Assembly: GCA_965368335.1 (NCBI GenBank) | Contig: CBDUMN010000070.1 | Coordinates: 1 to 17,965 of the forward strand | DNA length: 17,965 nt | Direction of reading: 5' to 3' | Source of the DNA: CBDUMN01 sp965368335 | Lineage (GTDB): Bacteria > Pseudomonadota > Alphaproteobacteria > Rhodospirillales > JAPHRK01 | Shown here: piece by piece, positions 1 through 6,004 of the stretch | Numbering within the stretch: the stretch's first letter is position 1 | Layout: each line of letters starts with the position of its first letter | Notes under the pieces: generated by a model | Seen by the model: only the letters and a program-made list of their open reading frames with translations | What the model was told of the DNA's origin: nothing | The model's database searches: none | Position numbers and translations under genes: made by a program

Positions 1-9
1 GCGCCCAAA

Positions 10-45
10 GAAAAAGGAGCTCCAAAATCGGAACTCCTTCTTTTT
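10..45 (+). terminator. Rho-independent terminator of an upstream gene
   Basis: GGAG-c-TCC (16-23) pairs with GGA-a-CTCC (30-37) around a 6-nt loop, with one internal mismatch, and is followed by a T-rich tract (38-45). An A tract lies on the 5' side, so it could work in both directions. It presumably ends a gene lying left of the window. A weaker GGC/GCC hairpin followed by six Ts lies just after it, near 51-71. Confidence 0.7.
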
Positions 46-119
46 ACACAGGCTGTTTTCGGGGGCCTTTTTTATTTGCCGATGATGTGAGGAGATGCGA
101 ACTCAGTTTGTTTGCGCTT

Positions 120-136
120 TAGGGTCAGGACCCATT
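120..136 (+). repeat. REP-like palindrome, copy 1 (forward)
   Basis: TAGGGTCAGGACCCATT, with a GGGTC-AG-GACCC core, taken as the reference copy. Five related copies lie at 350-366, 964-980, 984-1000, 2049-2060 and 2300-2316, and none was seen elsewhere in the window. The form resembles the short palindromes mobilised by REP-associated tyrosine transposases (RAYT), but no such transposase gene is present here. Confidence 0.75.
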
Positions 137-138
137 AT

Positions 139-243
139 ATCCGGCGGTATCAATCCTGTTTTTTTGCCGCGTTTGTCGGGCTGGGCTGCCTGTTGTTGGC
201 GTTGGCGGGATTGCAGCTTGAGCTTAAAACGATCCCCCGCTAG
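139..243 (+). pseudogene. Possible C-terminal remnant of a membrane protein
   Basis: A short open stretch ends at TAG 241-243. Its last part reads like a transmembrane segment (FVGLGCLLLALAGLQ) followed by a charged tail, and its codons from about 166 onwards mostly end in G or C. The frame continues upstream into repeat copy 1 with no ATG back to a stop at 88-90. It may be the 3' end of a gene interrupted or eroded at the repeat. The stretch is very short, so chance cannot be excluded. Confidence 0.25.
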
Positions 244-349
244 GCAAAAATTGCCGCGTGAAGGGCAGGATATTCCCAAAGACGCCACTGCGCTTCTTTC
301 TAACCCATTAATAAATCATTGTTTTTTTATGGCATTGCGTTTGCAAATC

Positions 350-366
350 AATGGGTCCTAACCCTA
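350..366 (-). repeat. REP-like palindrome, copy 2 (reverse)
   Basis: On the minus strand it reads TAGGGTTAGGACCCATT, one mismatch from copy 1. Copies 1 and 2 point toward each other across about 213 bp. Copy 2 lies just upstream of the ribosome binding site of the 391-966 gene. Confidence 0.75.
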
Positions 367-390
367 GGGACGCTTGGGAGAAAGAGGCAC

Positions 391-966
391 ATGAGGGTTT
401 CAAACGACCAGCCGGTAATTCAACCGACGCAATCGACGCTATATCGTAGTCAGAATCAGGCTGTAACGAGTCGGGAGAATTCGCCAAAGGACATTGTTTC
501 TTTGTCACCACAAGCGCAGAGAGTGCTGAATGGTCAGATGGAAGGTCAGGTCTTTGATGCGACTAAAGTGCCGCCAGGAGCGCCCGAAGGTACATTGCCG
601 CTGATTAAATACGCAGTTCCGGAATGGTATGCCGAATATGGGTTTGAGGTCTCTGGGAAGATAGGAGCTAGAGGGGATTGGTTCGCGCAGAACAATCCTG
701 CCGCCGCATCTGCAAGCAAAGAAGAGCGGGACGAGTATTCATCCCTTATCCAAAAGCACTACCGCGACGTGCTGGATAGTCATGGAATTAACGGAACAGA
801 AGCTCATTATCAGGCAACCATAGCCGATAAGAACTCAAGTGAAACGTTGCGCCAAGACATGGCGGACCGCGTACGCTCAGATGGGCGATTAATGGAGTTG
901 ATGCATCGAATGGGGAAGGCGGACATTTTAGCCGATCCGACACTTCATTTGAGGAATAATCTCTAG
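391..966 (+). CDS. Conserved-looking hypothetical protein, 191 aa
   Basis: I do not recognise a function. The ATG at 391 is preceded by a purine-rich GGGAGAAAGAGG and is preferred over an upstream in-frame start at 319, which would run through repeat copy 2. The protein is soluble, with no signal peptide or membrane segment. Its N-terminal 30 or so residues are polar and look disordered. Then comes DIVSLSPQAQRVL (about residues 34-46), a serine-rich 'D-V-x-LS' pattern seen in several small proteobacterial proteins including flagellar regulators. A proline-rich linker follows, then an acidic/basic helical C-terminal half (about residues 106-180) ending near HLRNNL. The stop codon TAG lies inside repeat copy 3, and copy 2 lies just before the gene, so the gene is boxed in by repeat copies. 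It may be cargo or simply an accessory gene. Confidence 0.6.
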   Translation: MRVSNDQPVIQPTQSTLYRSQNQAVTSRENSPKDIVSLSPQAQRVLNGQMEGQVFDATKVPPGAPEGTLPLIKYAVPEWYAEYGFEVSGKIGARGDWFAQNNPAAASASKEERDEYSSLIQKHYRDVLDSHGINGTEAHYQATIADKNSSETLRQDMADRVRSDGRLMELMHRMGKADILADPTLHLRNNL

Positions 967-980
967 GGTCAGGACCCTAG
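964..980 (+). repeat. REP-like palindrome, copy 3 (forward)
   Basis: TAGGGTCAGGACCCTAG matches copy 1 exactly over its first 14 bases. It supplies the stop codon (964-966) of the preceding gene. Confidence 0.8.
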
Positions 981-983
981 ATT

Positions 984-1000
984 AATGGGGCCTGACCCTA
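984..1000 (-). repeat. REP-like palindrome, copy 4 (reverse), paired with copy 3
   Basis: On the minus strand it reads TAGGGTCAGGCCCCATT, one mismatch from copy 1. With copy 3 it forms a REPIN-like doublet: 963-977 can pair with 987-1001 over 15 positions with one mismatch, around a 9-nt loop. The hairpin lies between convergent genes (ending at 966 and 1114) and could slow transcription from both sides. It lacks a strong T tract. Confidence 0.8.
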
Positions 1001-1113
1001 GGTCGTTTATTTTGTTCCTGAGTTTTCCACGAAAGTTGGTCTATCGTGAGGCGATGGTCACTGAGGAAGAGGTGCGGATAATTTCTGTTCGAACCAACTG
1101 ACGTTCCGAGCGA

Positions 1114-1776
1114 TTATAGTCGGTCGCGCCGATCCTGTTCTTCGGCGACTCTTTGGCAGAAGAAGGTTTTCCACTCATTGATATGGTCGGCCATACGTTG
1201 GGCCGCTTCGCCGCTGTTGCGCCAGTCGAGTGCATCCAAAATTCCTTGATGTTCGTTGTAGCCTTGCCGGAACTCAGGCCCGATAAACCGGCGAATGAGG
1301 ACTTGATGGACGGTCTGATAGCGGATGATGTCTTGGCAAAGCAATGCGTTCCCGCAGGCCCATGCGAGCGTTTTATGAAAATGAATGTCGTAGTCGGCCC
1401 AACGACGGTAGAGCTTTTCGGCCGGAATATCTTCGTCGAGCTTTTTTAGGCCCTGACGGAGTTCCTGTAAGGTTATGCGGTCGATCCGCTGGGCGGCCAG
1501 CCGGGTTGCTTCGGTTTCCAGCAGCAGACGCATTTGGAAAAGGTTGGCGACAAAGTCATGGTCGAAACGGGCGACGAGAGGGCGTTTATTGCCTTCCTGA
1601 GTGATCAGTCCATCTTTCATCAGGTCGCGGACGGCCAGATGGACCGGTGTCCGACTGACTCCCAATTCGCGCGACAGGGCAAGTTCGCTAACAGCGCTGC
1701 CGATGGGCAAACGCCCATCGAGAATGCGGGTCACCAACTCGCGATAAACCCGAGTTGAAAGTTTCGTTTCGGCCAA
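1114..1776 (-). CDS. GntR-family transcriptional regulator, FadR/FCD subfamily
   Basis: This 220-aa DNA-binding repressor or activator has an N-terminal winged helix (about residues 8-70, including ELALSRELGVSRTPVHLAVRDL) and a C-terminal all-helical FCD ligand domain (about 77-215). Candidate metal/ligand residues of the FCD pocket are present: D128/D130 and H134 in DYDIHFH, H176 in NEHQ, and H198 in DHIN. FCD regulators usually sense small organic acids, but the ligand cannot be read here. The start is TTG at 1776, with AGAGGGG a few bases upstream and no better ATG. No metabolic gene is adjacent, so the target is unknown. Palindromes at 1831-1842 and 1905-1916 in its upstream region are candidate operators, suggesting autoregulation. 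Family confidence is high and target confidence low. Confidence 0.9.
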   Translation of the reverse strand: MAETKLSTRVYRELVTRILDGRLPIGSAVSELALSRELGVSRTPVHLAVRDLMKDGLITQEGNKRPLVARFDHDFVANLFQMRLLLETEATRLAAQRIDRITLQELRQGLKKLDEDIPAEKLYRRWADYDIHFHKTLAWACGNALLCQDIIRYQTVHQVLIRRFIGPEFRQGYNEHQGILDALDWRNSGEAAQRMADHINEWKTFFCQRVAEEQDRRDRL

Positions 1777-1830
1777 TTCCCCTCTCCCAAGTCTGGCATG
1801 AAATGAGGCCGACTTTATCTTTGAATTGAG

Positions 1831-1842
1831 GGTTGCTCAACC
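1831..1842. promoter_or_regulatory. Palindrome upstream of the GntR regulator
   Basis: GGTTG-CT-CAACC, with perfect 5-bp arms, lies 55-66 bp upstream of the TTG start of the GntR gene. It is a plausible operator or promoter-overlapping site, but there is no second copy to support it. Confidence 0.35.
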
Positions 1843-1904
1843 ACGATTGGACATCGAGTATAGGTTGATTGGGCATTGAGCAAATACTGTATGCGATAGG
1901 CATT

Positions 1905-1916
1905 TTGCGTATGCAA
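1905..1916. promoter_or_regulatory. Candidate GntR/FCD operator
   Basis: TTGCGTATGCAA is a near-perfect palindrome of the size and TTGnnTAnnCAA-like form often bound by FadR-subfamily regulators. A related GTATGC half-site lies at about 1889-1894. It could serve the minus-strand regulator and any promoter reading right. Confidence 0.45.
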
Positions 1917-1939
1917 TTTTGCGTCGTAAACTCTGCTCT

Positions 1940-2039
1940 TGACGGGGAGTGAAAAAGGCTGGTCGAAAACCAGAAACGGTTGTTTTGGAAGTATGAGTTC
2001 GCTTTCTGAGGGATTTTTTTTACGCCCCGTTTCCCGTCA
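1940..2039 (+). other. Possible structured leader upstream of the 57-aa ORF
   Basis: TGACGGG (1940-1946) can pair with CCCGTCA (2033-2039). Inside lie a hairpin CTGGT-cgaaa-ACCAG (1959-1973) and a second stem GAAACGG (1973-1979) with CCGTTTC (2027-2033), giving a three-way junction outline. A competing stem CAGAAA (1971-1976) with TTTCTG (2003-2008) precedes an 8-T run (2013-2020). Pairing was judged by eye, and no known riboswitch motif was recognised. Confidence 0.3.
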
Positions 2040-2048
2040 GGCTTGCCC

Positions 2049-2060
2049 GGGCCTGACCCC
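2049..2060 (-). repeat. REP-like palindrome, degenerate copy 5 (reverse)
   Basis: On the minus strand it reads GGGGTCAGGCCC, sharing GGGTCAGGnCC with the other copies but not their flanking TA/ATT. Confidence 0.45.
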
Positions 2061-2089
2061 GCTCGAGGTTTTGAATTTGGGAGTTGAGC

Positions 2090-2263
2090 ATGTCGGGACA
2101 GGATGGCTTTTATCGAGATCAAAATCGTAAGGAAGAACCCCAGGGGTGGGCGCATTTGATTTTGGGACCTGAGCTGGAAGAAGCAATCATGATTGCAAAA
2201 CGGTTTAAGCGATGGGGGCGGTTGCGTCTGCGTCGCGCCATCCGAGAGCACCGGCAGAGATAA
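2090..2263 (+). CDS. Small basic hypothetical protein, 57 aa
   Basis: An ATG at 2090 follows a GGGAG Shine-Dalgarno-like sequence by about 6 nt and opens a 57-codon frame ending at TAA 2261-2263. The protein begins MSGQDGFYRDQNRKEEP and ends in a strongly basic helix rich in Arg (RFKRWGRLRLRRAIREHRQR). There is no signal peptide or membrane segment. I recognise no family. The basic tail suggests nucleic-acid or protein binding, which is only inference. Codon use and the ribosome site look genuine, but the gene sits among repeats and could be poorly conserved. Confidence 0.5.
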   Translation: MSGQDGFYRDQNRKEEPQGWAHLILGPELEEAIMIAKRFKRWGRLRLRRAIREHRQR

Positions 2264-2273
2264 TAGCGCGTTG

Positions 2274-2290
2274 CCTCCGGGAAACGGAGG
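2274..2290. other. Hairpin after the 57-aa ORF
   Basis: CCTCCG-ggaaa-CGGAGG forms a perfect 6-bp stem 10 bases after the stop codon. There is no T run, so it is at best a weak terminator or the flank of repeat copy 6. Confidence 0.4.
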
Positions 2291-2299
2291 TGCTAGGCC

Positions 2300-2316
2300 T
2301 ATGGGTCCTGATCCTA
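2300..2316 (-). repeat. REP-like palindrome, copy 6 (reverse)
   Basis: On the minus strand it reads TAGGATCAGGACCCATA, two mismatches from copy 1. It lies about 36 bp before the start of the next gene. A separate perfect 10-bp palindrome, TATTCGAATA, lies at 2329-2338. Confidence 0.65.
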
Positions 2317-2352
2317 AACGTTTCCTAATATTCGAATAGGCAATCAAAGCGC

Positions 2353-2835
2353 ATGGTCCGCAGACATCGACCGAGAAACAGAGTGAAAGACGCTCTCTTG
2401 GCTGGGGGCATCGTTGCGTTGATTATCGGCTGTGTCCTTTATTTTGTACCCCGGTTTCTCGCTGGTAGCGAAGAGCAGGGGGGACGGGTGCTGAGGATTG
2501 AGCCGGTTGCCATCCAGACTGTTTCTTCATCGGCTATGGGCAAAGAGACGACGCGCTATTCTATACGCATCGTCATTGCCGACTTGAAGAAATCCGATCA
2601 GGTTTGCCGTTATGCTCCTCATGTTGTAGAGCGGGTTCAACAAGGTGTGCGCCGTTCAAACGGGCGTAATATGACGGATTTTGAAGCCGAGGCGGAAGAG
2701 GCCGCCTTAAATGAGTTGAACCGTTTGTTGGGGCATGGATTAGTACGGTCGGTCCGGTTGGTGCGGGGGGTACGGACGAGTGGTGGTTACCGTTTTCCCA
2801 AAGCGCCGTCCAATACCATGGCCTGCATCTTCTAA
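2353..2835 (+). CDS. Single-pass membrane protein of unknown function, 160 aa
   Basis: A short basic N-terminus (MVRRHRPRNRVK) is followed by one hydrophobic segment (about residues 14-36, LLAGGIVALIIGCVLYFVPRF), so the remainder is expected outside the cytoplasmic membrane by the positive-inside rule. The outer part has a beta-rich stretch (about 44-75) and an amphipathic helix with many Glu and Ala (about 104-125), then basic residues near the end. Size and topology recall FliL-like or other small anchored periplasmic proteins, but no diagnostic motif was seen. The ribosome site before the ATG is weak. It stands 121 bp upstream of glnS on the same strand and may or may not be co-transcribed. 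Confidence 0.6.
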   Translation: MVRRHRPRNRVKDALLAGGIVALIIGCVLYFVPRFLAGSEEQGGRVLRIEPVAIQTVSSSAMGKETTRYSIRIVIADLKKSDQVCRYAPHVVERVQQGVRRSNGRNMTDFEAEAEEAALNELNRLLGHGLVRSVRLVRGVRTSGGYRFPKAPSNTMACIF

Positions 2836-2956
2836 AAAAACAACGCGCCTTGGCCTATTGGGCGGCTTTTCGCGCTGAATGGCTTGACGCCTGCGCCGCA
2901 ATGGGTAAGACAGGGCGGAACAAAACGTATTTTTTCAATTCTCAAGTGAGCCGACC

Positions 2957-4645
2957 ATGAGCGACGCCGTCGAAAAAAACGAAGAAGAAGGTCCCGTCGA
3001 TTTTATTCGCACCATCGTGCGTGACGATTTGCAGGCTGGGCGGACGCAAACGGTGGTGACGCGGTTCCCCCCGGAACCCAACGGCTACCTGCATATCGGC
3101 CACGCCAAGTCCATTTGCCTTAATTTCTCACTGGCTCAAGAGTTCGGCGGGAAATGTCACCTTCGCATGGACGATACCAACCCGGCCAAGGAAGAGATGG
3201 AGTATATCGAGGCCATTAAGGAAGATGTGCGTTGGTTGGGCTTCGATTGGGGTGAAAACCTGTTTTATGCCTCGGACTACTTCGACCAACTCTATAAGTG
3301 GGCCGAATATTTGATCGAGCAGGGCAAGGCTTATGTTTGCGATCTGAATGCCGAACAGATGCGCGAGTATCGGGGCACCCTTACAGAGCCGGGCAAGCAA
3401 AGCCCTTACCGTGACCGGAGCGTCGAAGAGAACCTTGACCTGTTCCGCCGAATGCGAGCGGGAGAATTCACCGAAGGTTCGCGAGTTCTGCGCGCTAAAA
3501 TCGATATGGCGTCGGGCAACATCAACATGCGCGACCCGGTGATGTACCGAATTCTGCATGCCGTCCATCCACGCACTGGGGACGACTGGCACATCTACCC
3601 CAACTACGATTTCGCTCACGGCCAGTCGGATGCCATCGAAGGGATTACCCATTCGGTTTGCACCCTGGAATTCGCCGATCACCGCCCGCTTTACGACTGG
3701 TTTATCGACAATCTGCCGGTTCCCGCTAAGCCTCGTCAGTATGAGTTTGGGCGGCTGAATCTGACCTATACCGTGCTTTCCAAGCGCAAGCTGATCCAGT
3801 TGGTAACCGAAAAGCACGTCGAGGGCTGGGACGATCCGCGCATGCCGACGGTTTCGGGTATTCGCCGTCGGGGCGTGCCGCCGGAAGCCTTGCGTGAGTT
3901 TGCCCGTCGGATTGGCGTCACCAAGTCGGACGGTGTGGTGGAGATGTCTTATCTGGATTTCTGCACCCGTGAAATTCTCAATAAGCGAGCCGAGCGCCGT
4001 ATGGCCGTTCTCGACCCTTTGAAAGTGGTGATCGAGAACTATCCCGAGGGGCAAAGTGAAGAGCTGGACGCGGTCAATAACCCGGAAGACGAAGAGGCCG
4101 GTATGCGCAAGGTGCCCTTCTCGCGGACGTTATACATCGAGCGCGAAGACTTCATGGAAGAACCGCCCAAGAAATTCTTCCGCCTGGCTCCGGGGCGGGA
4201 AGTTCGGTTGCGCTATGCTTATTACGTTACCTGCACCGATGTGGTGAAAGATGAGAACGGCGAGATCGTCGAACTGCGTTGCACCTACGATCCGGCGACC
4301 AAAGGCGGCGATTCACCCGACGGACGCAAGGTCAAGGCGACCCTCCATTGGGTTTCCGCCGACCATGCCGTCCCGGCCGAAGTGCGGATTTACGATCATT
4401 TGTTCAAGGAAGAAGAGCCGGGCCAAGACGGCGATTATCTTGACGACCTGAATCCGGAATCGCTCAAGGCCTTGAAACCTTGTTATCTGGAGCCCGAATT
4501 AAAAAACGCCGAGATCGGCGGGACGGTTCAATTCGAGCGTCTGGGTTATTTCTGTAAGGATCGTGACTCGACACCCGACATGCCGGTATTCAATCGTACC
4601 GTCGCTCTGCGGGACAGTTGGGCCAAGGCCAAGAAAAAAGGCTGA
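2957..4645 (+). CDS. glnS: Glutaminyl-tRNA synthetase
   Basis: This cytoplasmic class I enzyme joins glutamine to tRNA-Gln using ATP. At 562 aa it is close to the 554 aa of the E. coli protein. The HIGH signature is in PPEPNGYLHIGHAKS (H46-H49), and the KMSKS counterpart is VLSKR (273-277). The acceptor-stem and catalytic segments between them (MDDTNPAKEEMEYI; NYDFAHGQSDAIEGITHS) and the C-terminal anticodon-binding beta-barrels (about residues 340-555) are all present, so the gene looks intact. The ATG at 2957 fits the family N-terminus, although the Shine-Dalgarno is weak. Many alphaproteobacteria lack GlnRS and make Gln-tRNA by amidation through GatCAB, so this copy suggests a lineage that gained or kept the direct route. 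Identification is secure. Confidence 0.97.
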   Translation: MSDAVEKNEEEGPVDFIRTIVRDDLQAGRTQTVVTRFPPEPNGYLHIGHAKSICLNFSLAQEFGGKCHLRMDDTNPAKEEMEYIEAIKEDVRWLGFDWGENLFYASDYFDQLYKWAEYLIEQGKAYVCDLNAEQMREYRGTLTEPGKQSPYRDRSVEENLDLFRRMRAGEFTEGSRVLRAKIDMASGNINMRDPVMYRILHAVHPRTGDDWHIYPNYDFAHGQSDAIEGITHSVCTLEFADHRPLYDWFIDNLPVPAKPRQYEFGRLNLTYTVLSKRKLIQLVTEKHVEGWDDPRMPTVSGIRRRGVPPEALREFARRIGVTKSDGVVEMSYLDFCTREILNKRAERRMAVLDPLKVVIENYPEGQSEELDAVNNPEDEEAGMRKVPFSRTLYIEREDFMEEPPKKFFRLAPGREVRLRYAYYVTCTDVVKDENGEIVELRCTYDPATKGGDSPDGRKVKATLHWVSADHAVPAEVRIYDHLFKEEEPGQDGDYLDDLNPESLKALKPCYLEPELKNAEIGGTVQFERLGYFCKDRDSTPDMPVFNRTVALRDSWAKAKKKG

Positions 4646-4660
4646 TTCACTACGCCCCGG

Positions 4661-5917
4661 TTAGGCGTCCGTCGGCATTAAGAGCACGACCGTATTGCCA
4701 TTGTTACCATGCTCGGTGGCGATGGCGCCGCCGTGCATTTCCTTGATGATTTTGTCGACGCAGATATCAAGCTCGGCGCCCGGTCCCATGGTGCCTTTCA
4801 GTACGCTGCCCATAGTCGCCGGGTTCAACGGCACACCGTCGTCGGTAATGGTAATGCGCATGCCGTCTTGGTGATTGCGTGCGGTCAGGCGGATGCGCGC
4901 CAAACTCTGTTCTCCAGTGTTAGGGCCTGACTGCTTGGCGGCCGCCATATCGGTGCTGTTGAGCAGAAGGACTTCCAGCGCTTTGCTCAATTCCTTTGGA
5001 TTGCAAACCAGTTTGGGCAGGTCGTTGTCGGTTTCGACCGTTACATTGGCAATCTGCGACCAGCGAGAGCGTGTGTCCTCGACGACTTTAAGCAGCAGCC
5101 GATTGATATCGGCGGGCATCCTTTCGTCCTTATCTTCCCCATTTTGCCAAGCCGCCTTCTGTTGGCTGACGTCGATGATCCAGCCGAAGAAACAAGGAGT
5201 CCCCTGAAACTCGGAAAGCCGCAGGGTGATTAATCCCGGAAAAGCGGCGCCATCCTTGCGCACGAGGGTTGCCTCGATATTTTCGACATCGTCATCGGCG
5301 AGACAGCGGTCGAGTAAAATCTGCCGTTCCATGGGGTCGGCATAGAGATCGCGTCCGCGTAAGGCGATCAACTCGTTGAGTGTGTAGCCGTGAAGGGCTG
5401 CCGCTCGGTTGTTGCCAAAGGCGATCTGTCCATCTTTTTGGCGGGTGACGATAAATCCGGCGGGCGTGGCCTCGACGATATTGCGCAAAAAAGCCTCTGC
5501 GCGAACTTTTTCGGTGATGTCGGTGTAGGTGGCGATAAAACCGCCCGACGGCAGTGGGTTGCCATCTACCTGAATGACCGTTCCGTCGGGACGAGTGCGG
5601 CGGTAGCTATGGTGTGTCGGGTTGCGGGCTTTCGCGACCCGCTCCCGGACCTGCTGGTCTTCGTCTCCGGGGCCGTATTCGCCGCGCCGTGCATTGTAGC
5701 GGATTAGGTCTTCAAAGCGGGTGCCGTGGCGAACCATCTCTTTGGGAAATTCCAAAAGCTCGATGAAATGCTCATTGAACAAAGTGAGATTGAGGTCGGC
5801 ATCGTAGATGCTGACCCCTTGATCCAGGTGGTGAAGCGCTTCCTGCGCCACTTCCCGAATACCCACGCTTCCGGCCGGTTTGGTTGAGTTCTCGGTCATA
5901 TCCCCGTTTGCCGACAT
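4661..5917 (-). CDS. Double-PAS sensor with degenerate histidine-kinase-like ATPase domain
   Basis: The 418-aa protein has no membrane segment. PAS1 (about residues 24-140) starts at LDQGVSIYDADLNLTLFN and ends at TDITE. PAS2 (about 143-255) has IVEATPAGFIV, GYTLNELI and ends at WIIDVSQQK. A GHKL/HATPase_c-like region follows (about 270-418). The N-box keeps an Asn (N320, in LLLNSTDMA) and the G1 box keeps DDG (359-361), but G2 reads GPGAEL rather than GLGL. No clear H-box with a phosphorylatable His is seen in the linker (about 255-285). It may be a pseudokinase, a partner of another kinase, or an atypical kinase. No response regulator is adjacent. It is transcribed away from the 6005-7078 gene and converges with glnS. 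Confidence 0.8.
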   Translation of the reverse strand: MSANGDMTENSTKPAGSVGIREVAQEALHHLDQGVSIYDADLNLTLFNEHFIELLEFPKEMVRHGTRFEDLIRYNARRGEYGPGDEDQQVRERVAKARNPTHHSYRRTRPDGTVIQVDGNPLPSGGFIATYTDITEKVRAEAFLRNIVEATPAGFIVTRQKDGQIAFGNNRAAALHGYTLNELIALRGRDLYADPMERQILLDRCLADDDVENIEATLVRKDGAAFPGLITLRLSEFQGTPCFFGWIIDVSQQKAAWQNGEDKDERMPADINRLLLKVVEDTRSRWSQIANVTVETDNDLPKLVCNPKELSKALEVLLLNSTDMAAAKQSGPNTGEQSLARIRLTARNHQDGMRITITDDGVPLNPATMGSVLKGTMGPGAELDICVDKIIKEMHGGAIATEHGNNGNTVVLLMPTDA

Positions 5918-5940
5918 TCGCCGACCCCGTTTTTTATCCG

Positions 5941-5966
5941 CCTCTTTTCTTTAGTCAGAAAAGAGG
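5941..5966. other. Strong hairpin between two minus-strand genes
   Basis: CCTCTTTTCT (5941-5950) pairs perfectly with AGAAAAGAGG (5957-5966) around a 6-nt loop. It lies 39 bp after the stop of the 6005-7078 gene and 24 bp before the start of the PAS sensor gene. There is no T run on the minus side, so it may be a weak terminator, an mRNA-stabilising 3' end or a leader hairpin. Confidence 0.6.
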
Positions 5967-6004
5967 TCGAGGCCAAGACTTAATGGTAGGGAATTGGTTA
6001 ACGG

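Noticed and set aside
95..361. 88-codon plus-strand frame
   Set aside because: It runs through two repeat copies, has no ribosome site and an implausible composition; a shorter frame within it looks more coding-like.
1826..1840. Crp/Fnr box TTGA...TCAA near the GntR gene
   Set aside because: The half-sites are 7 bp apart rather than 6, so the spacing is wrong for this family.
1688..2347. 219-codon minus-strand frame
   Set aside because: It overlaps the GntR gene start, the leader region, the 57-aa ORF and two repeat copies on the opposite strand. The composition (Ser/Pro/Asn/Gln-rich) looks non-coding.
3128..4054. 308-codon minus-strand frame inside glnS
   Set aside because: It is antisense to a firmly identified gene and arises from the codon structure of glnS.
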